A stretch of DNA of 34,221 bases from DATHTK01 sp035463295 (GTDB lineage: Bacteria; Actinomycetota; Rubrobacteria; Rubrobacterales; Rubrobacteraceae): contig DATHTK010000020.1 in NCBI GenBank assembly GCA_035463295.1, positions 1 to 34,221 of the forward strand. The letters run 5' to 3'. Shown piece by piece: positions 31,891 through 34,221 of the stretch; the stretch's first letter is position 1; each line of letters starts with the position of its first letter. Made by a program: the position numbers and the translations under genes. Below the pieces are notes generated by a model. The model made no database searches. It was given only the letters and a program-made list of their open reading frames with translations, and was not told where the DNA came from.

Positions 31891-31925
31891 CTACGCACCT
31901 CCGATACTACACACCAACCGCGTTC

Positions 31926-31931
31926 AGTCTA
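31926..31931 (-). promoter_or_regulatory. Candidate -10 box of the thiolase unit
   Basis: TAGACT on the minus strand ends 35 nt before the thiolase ATG. No good -35 box. Confidence 0.3.
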
Positions 31932-32014
31932 TCCCAAAACGAGCAACGACCCGCCTATCCGGTCTACGAGAGACAGGAGAGCGGAGCCTGACACGCCCGG
32001 CCTCCGTAGTCTAG

Positions 32015-32020
32015 TAAAAT
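32015..32020 (+). promoter_or_regulatory. Candidate -10 box of the acyl-CoA synthetase
   Basis: TAAAAT ends 39 nt before the GTG at 32060. CTGACA at 31988-31993 is a good -35 hexamer but the spacing of 21 nt is too long for a standard promoter. Confidence 0.4.
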
Positions 32021-32059
32021 GCGGTACAGGGAAGCTACCTTTGGGGAAAGGGGAGCGCC

Positions 32060-33658
32060 GTGGCCAACATCGGTGACTACGAGAGCACCTACGCCGGATT
32101 CGAGTGGGAGACGCCAGAGAGGTTCAACTTCGGCCGCGACGTGGTCGATGCGTGGCCCGAGGACCGGCCGGCGATGACCTGGCTCGGAGAGAGCGGCGAA
32201 GAGCGTCGCCTGACCTTCGGCGACTTCTCCAGGCTCTCGAACAGGATCGCGGCCGCAGGCCGCGCTCTAGGCATCGAACGCGGAGACCGGGTGCTGGTGC
32301 TCCTCGGCAAGGTCCCCGAGTGGCACGCCATCCTGACCGGCCTCCTCAAGCTCGGCGCGATCGCCATCCCCTGCGCGCCGCAACTTCGCGCCGGCGACCT
32401 CGAGTTTCGCGCAGGGCACTCCGGCGCGGTCGCCATGATCTCCGGCCCCGAAGGGCTCGGTGAGGTCGAGAAGATGCGCGGGAAGGTTCCCACCCTGCGG
32501 CGCTTCGTCTCCGTGGGCGAGGAGAAGCCGGGCTGGAAGCCCTTCGAAGGGCTCGTGGAAGACGCCTCCGAGGAGTTCGCGGCCGAGGACACGGCCTCCG
32601 ACGAGGGCGCGTTTCTCCTGTACACCTCCGGGACGACCAAGCACCCGAAAGGGGTGCTGCACACGCATGGCTACACGCACGCCAAGAGGATGCAGGCGCG
32701 CTACTGGCTGGACTTGCAGGAGGGGGACAGGCTCTGGTGCACCTCCGGAACGGGGTGGGCCAAGAGCATCTGGAACGTCTATCTCGGGCCGTGGAGCCTC
32801 GGCACGGAGATCTTCTTCCACGAGGGCGGCTTCGAACCTGCAGAGCGCATGGATTTGATGCAGAGCTACGAGATCACCGTCCTCTGCCAGGCCCCGACCG
32901 AGTACCGCCTGCTCGCCAAGACCCCCGAGCTCGAAGAGGCGGACCTCTCAAGGCTCCGGCACGCCGTTTCAGCCGGAGAGCCGTTGAACCCGCCGGTGAT
33001 CGAAAGGTGGAAAGAGCTGCACGACATCACGATCTACGACGGCTACGGCCAGACTGAGAACACCCTTCTCGTCGGCAACTTCCCGGGTCTCGAGGTGCGT
33101 CCCGGCTCGATGGGCAAGCCCTCGCCCGGCTGCGACGTGAAGATCCTGGACGCAGAGGGCGACGAGTGCCCGGCGGACGAGCCGGGGGATATCGCCCTCG
33201 CGGCTCGCATACCGGCGCTCTTCAAGGAGTACTGGGAGCAACCCGAGGAGACCGAGAGCGTCTTCAGGGACGGATACTACCTGACCGGCGACCGGGCGTA
33301 CCGGGACGAGGACGGGTACCTCTGGTTCGTGGGCCGCGCGGACGACGTGATTCTCTCGGCCGGCTACCGCATCGGCCCCTTCGAGGTCGAGAGCGTCCTC
33401 ATCGAGCACCCGGCCGTCGTCGAGAGCGCGGTCGTTCCCGCCCCGGACGAGGATCGCGGCAGCGTGGTAAAGGCATACGTCGTCGTGGGAAAGGACTACG
33501 AGCCCTCTGACGAGCTCGCCCGGGAGATACAGGACTTCTGCAAGGGCGCGACCGCCCCGTACAAGTACCCGCGCCGCATAGAGTTCGTACCCGATCTACC
33601 GAAGACGACGAGCGGCAAGATCCGTCGCGTCGAGCTCCGCCAGCGAGAGACGGCGTGA
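32060..33658 (+). CDS. AMP-forming acyl-CoA synthetase
   Basis: A 532-residue adenylate-forming enzyme closest to the medium-chain acyl-CoA synthetase group. The phosphate loop YTSGTTKHPKG is at 188-198, ITIYDGYGQTEN is motif A5, YLTGDRAYRDEDGYLWFVGR is A7-A8, and the adenylation lysine is Lys520 in KTTSGKIRR. An ATP-binding SGTGWAKSIWNVYLGPW segment is typical of the group. It activates a carboxylic acid to its CoA thioester, with ATP to AMP. GTG 32060 has AAAGGGGAG 4 nt upstream. It probably feeds acids into the same beta-oxidation enzymes. The Ddn-like gene follows after 24 nt. Confidence 0.94.
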   Translation: MANIGDYESTYAGFEWETPERFNFGRDVVDAWPEDRPAMTWLGESGEERRLTFGDFSRLSNRIAAAGRALGIERGDRVLVLLGKVPEWHAILTGLLKLGAIAIPCAPQLRAGDLEFRAGHSGAVAMISGPEGLGEVEKMRGKVPTLRRFVSVGEEKPGWKPFEGLVEDASEEFAAEDTASDEGAFLLYTSGTTKHPKGVLHTHGYTHAKRMQARYWLDLQEGDRLWCTSGTGWAKSIWNVYLGPWSLGTEIFFHEGGFEPAERMDLMQSYEITVLCQAPTEYRLLAKTPELEEADLSRLRHAVSAGEPLNPPVIERWKELHDITIYDGYGQTENTLLVGNFPGLEVRPGSMGKPSPGCDVKILDAEGDECPADEPGDIALAARIPALFKEYWEQPEETESVFRDGYYLTGDRAYRDEDGYLWFVGRADDVILSAGYRIGPFEVESVLIEHPAVVESAVVPAPDEDRGSVVKAYVVVGKDYEPSDELAREIQDFCKGATAPYKYPRRIEFVPDLPKTTSGKIRRVELRQRETA

Positions 33659-33682
33659 ACAGGTCTCGGACGAGAGCTTCTC

Positions 33683-34096
33683 GTGGTGCGGCCGGGACCC
33701 GGAGCCCTTAACCTGAAGCGTTACATCGACGAAGACTTCTGCTACCTGACTACCACGGGAAGGGTCACCGGTCTCCCGCACGAGATAGAGATCTGGTTCT
33801 CCCTCGTACCCGAGACCCGTACCCTCTACGTGCTCTCCGGCAGCGACGGCTCCGACTGGGTGCTAAACCTTCGCCGCACCCCCGAGGTCTCGGTCCGCAT
33901 CTCTTCCGAACGCTTCGACGGCCAGGCCCGCATAGTCGAAGACGCGGAGGAAGACGAGCTCGCGAGGCGACTCCTCGTCGAGAAATACGAGAACACACCG
34001 GGAAGCATCTCGAACTGGCGCCGCACCGCGCTCCCGGTCGCCGTGGACCTGAAACCTACCTCAGCGCGTGATCGAGGTGGACGGCGGAGCTTATGA
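33683..34096 (+). CDS. Ddn-like (F420-dependent) split-barrel oxidoreductase
   Basis: A 137-residue protein of the nitroreductase/deazaflavin-dependent split-barrel group: NLKRYIDEDFCYLTTTGRVT GLPHEIEIWF, TLYVLSGSDGSDWVLNLRRT PEVSVRI, and a C-terminal RTALPVAVDLK. Members bind F420 or flavin and reduce diverse substrates. The GTG at 33683 is the first start after the synthetase stop and lacks a strong ribosome-binding site. Its last 13 codons and stop overlap by 41 nt the 3' end of the converging GH15 gene; the tail SARDRGGRRSL looks unlike the family and may be read-through into the antisense gene. Confidence 0.8.
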   Translation: MVRPGPGALNLKRYIDEDFCYLTTTGRVTGLPHEIEIWFSLVPETRTLYVLSGSDGSDWVLNLRRTPEVSVRISSERFDGQARIVEDAEEDELARRLLVEKYENTPGSISNWRRTALPVAVDLKPTSARDRGGRRSL

Positions 34097-34221
34097 GGGC
34101 GAGGTGGGTGAAGGCCTGGGGGAAGTTGCCCAACGCCTCCCCCGATGGACCTATCTCCTCGGCGTAGAGCCCCAGGTGGTTGGCATAAGAGAACATCTTC
34201 TCCAGGGCAAGGCGAGCCTCC
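34056..34221 (-). CDS. Glycoside hydrolase family 15 protein, C-terminal part, cut by window edge
   Basis: The last 54 codons of a minus-strand gene run in from the right edge: LALEKMFSYANHLGLYAEEI, then SGEALGNFPQAFTHLALISS and a stop at 34056. GNFPQAFTHLALI near the end is the C-terminal signature of GH15 (alpha/alpha)6-barrel enzymes of the trehalase/glucoamylase-like group found in actinobacteria. Catalytic glutamates lie outside the window. Substrate (trehalose, isomaltose or other) cannot be judged. Confidence 0.82.
   Translation of the reverse strand, partial: EARLALEKMFSYANHLGLYAEEIGPSGEALGNFPQAFTHLALISSAVHLDHALR

Overview
This 34.2 kb window is high-GC chromosomal DNA from an actinobacterium. 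The mix of genes (an acyl-CoA carboxylase with a tiny epsilon subunit, a 180 kDa-type NAD glutamate dehydrogenase, a stand-alone methylmalonyl-CoA mutase large subunit, DUF151 and DUF5654 proteins, F420/Ddn-type oxidoreductase, GH15 trehalase/glucoamylase-like protein, a tRNA without encoded CCA, many GTG/TTG starts) fits a deep-branching genus such as Rubrobacter. The genus is an inference; no rRNA is present to test it.

Layout. 1-672 (minus): N-terminus of a thiolase cut by the left edge, preceded by a small helical, phasin-like protein. 680-3070: a lower-GC secreted protein, a terminator, a degraded tyrosine-recombinase fragment, a second terminator, tRNA-Ile(GAU) with a good divergent promoter pair, a DUF151 bifunctional-nuclease-family gene and a DUF5654 membrane protein. 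3070-8005 (minus): a five-gene unit, acyl-CoA carboxylase beta, epsilon and alpha (biotin) subunits followed by a degenerate RtcB-like protein and a small unknown protein. 8100-9206 (plus): leucine dehydrogenase. 9351-17955 (minus): a nine-gene unit encoding branched-chain 2-oxoacid dehydrogenase E1 alpha, E1 beta and E2, an M20 peptidase, a short-chain dehydrogenase and a complete ECF vitamin/metal transporter (S, A1, A2, T). 18077-18324: a broken ABM-like monooxygenase gene. 18484-20127 (minus): methylmalonyl-CoA mutase large subunit. 20222-23741 (minus): GCS2-type glutamate-cysteine ligase family protein, acyl-CoA dehydrogenase, GT2 glycosyltransferase. 23859-29491 (plus): NAD glutamate dehydrogenase (1607 residues) and a methyltransferase. 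29488-31890 (minus): thiolase, isoprenylcysteine methyltransferase-family protein, a small unknown protein and gamma-carbonic anhydrase, joined by three successive 4-nt start/stop overlaps. 32060-34096 (plus): acyl-CoA synthetase and a Ddn-like F420 oxidoreductase. 34056-34221 (minus): C-terminus of a GH15 protein cut by the right edge.

How the genes work together. Much of the window reads as a branched-chain amino acid and propionate catabolic island: leucine dehydrogenase removes the amino group, the BCKDH complex makes acyl-CoAs, acyl-CoA dehydrogenase and thiolases carry on oxidation, the biotin carboxylase makes methylmalonyl-CoA and the mutase makes succinyl-CoA; glutamate dehydrogenase feeds 2-oxoglutarate. 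E3, epimerase, the B12-binding mutase subunit and enoyl-CoA hydratase are not in the window.

Most unusual signals: a 38-bp perfect palindrome lying in frame inside a coding gene (30577-30614); a catalytically degraded RtcB homologue coupled to the carboxylase operon; a decayed integrase beside tRNA-Ile; an ABM-like gene broken by an internal deletion but retaining a promoter similar to that of the BCKDH operon; and an ECF transporter apparently co-transcribed with BCKDH.
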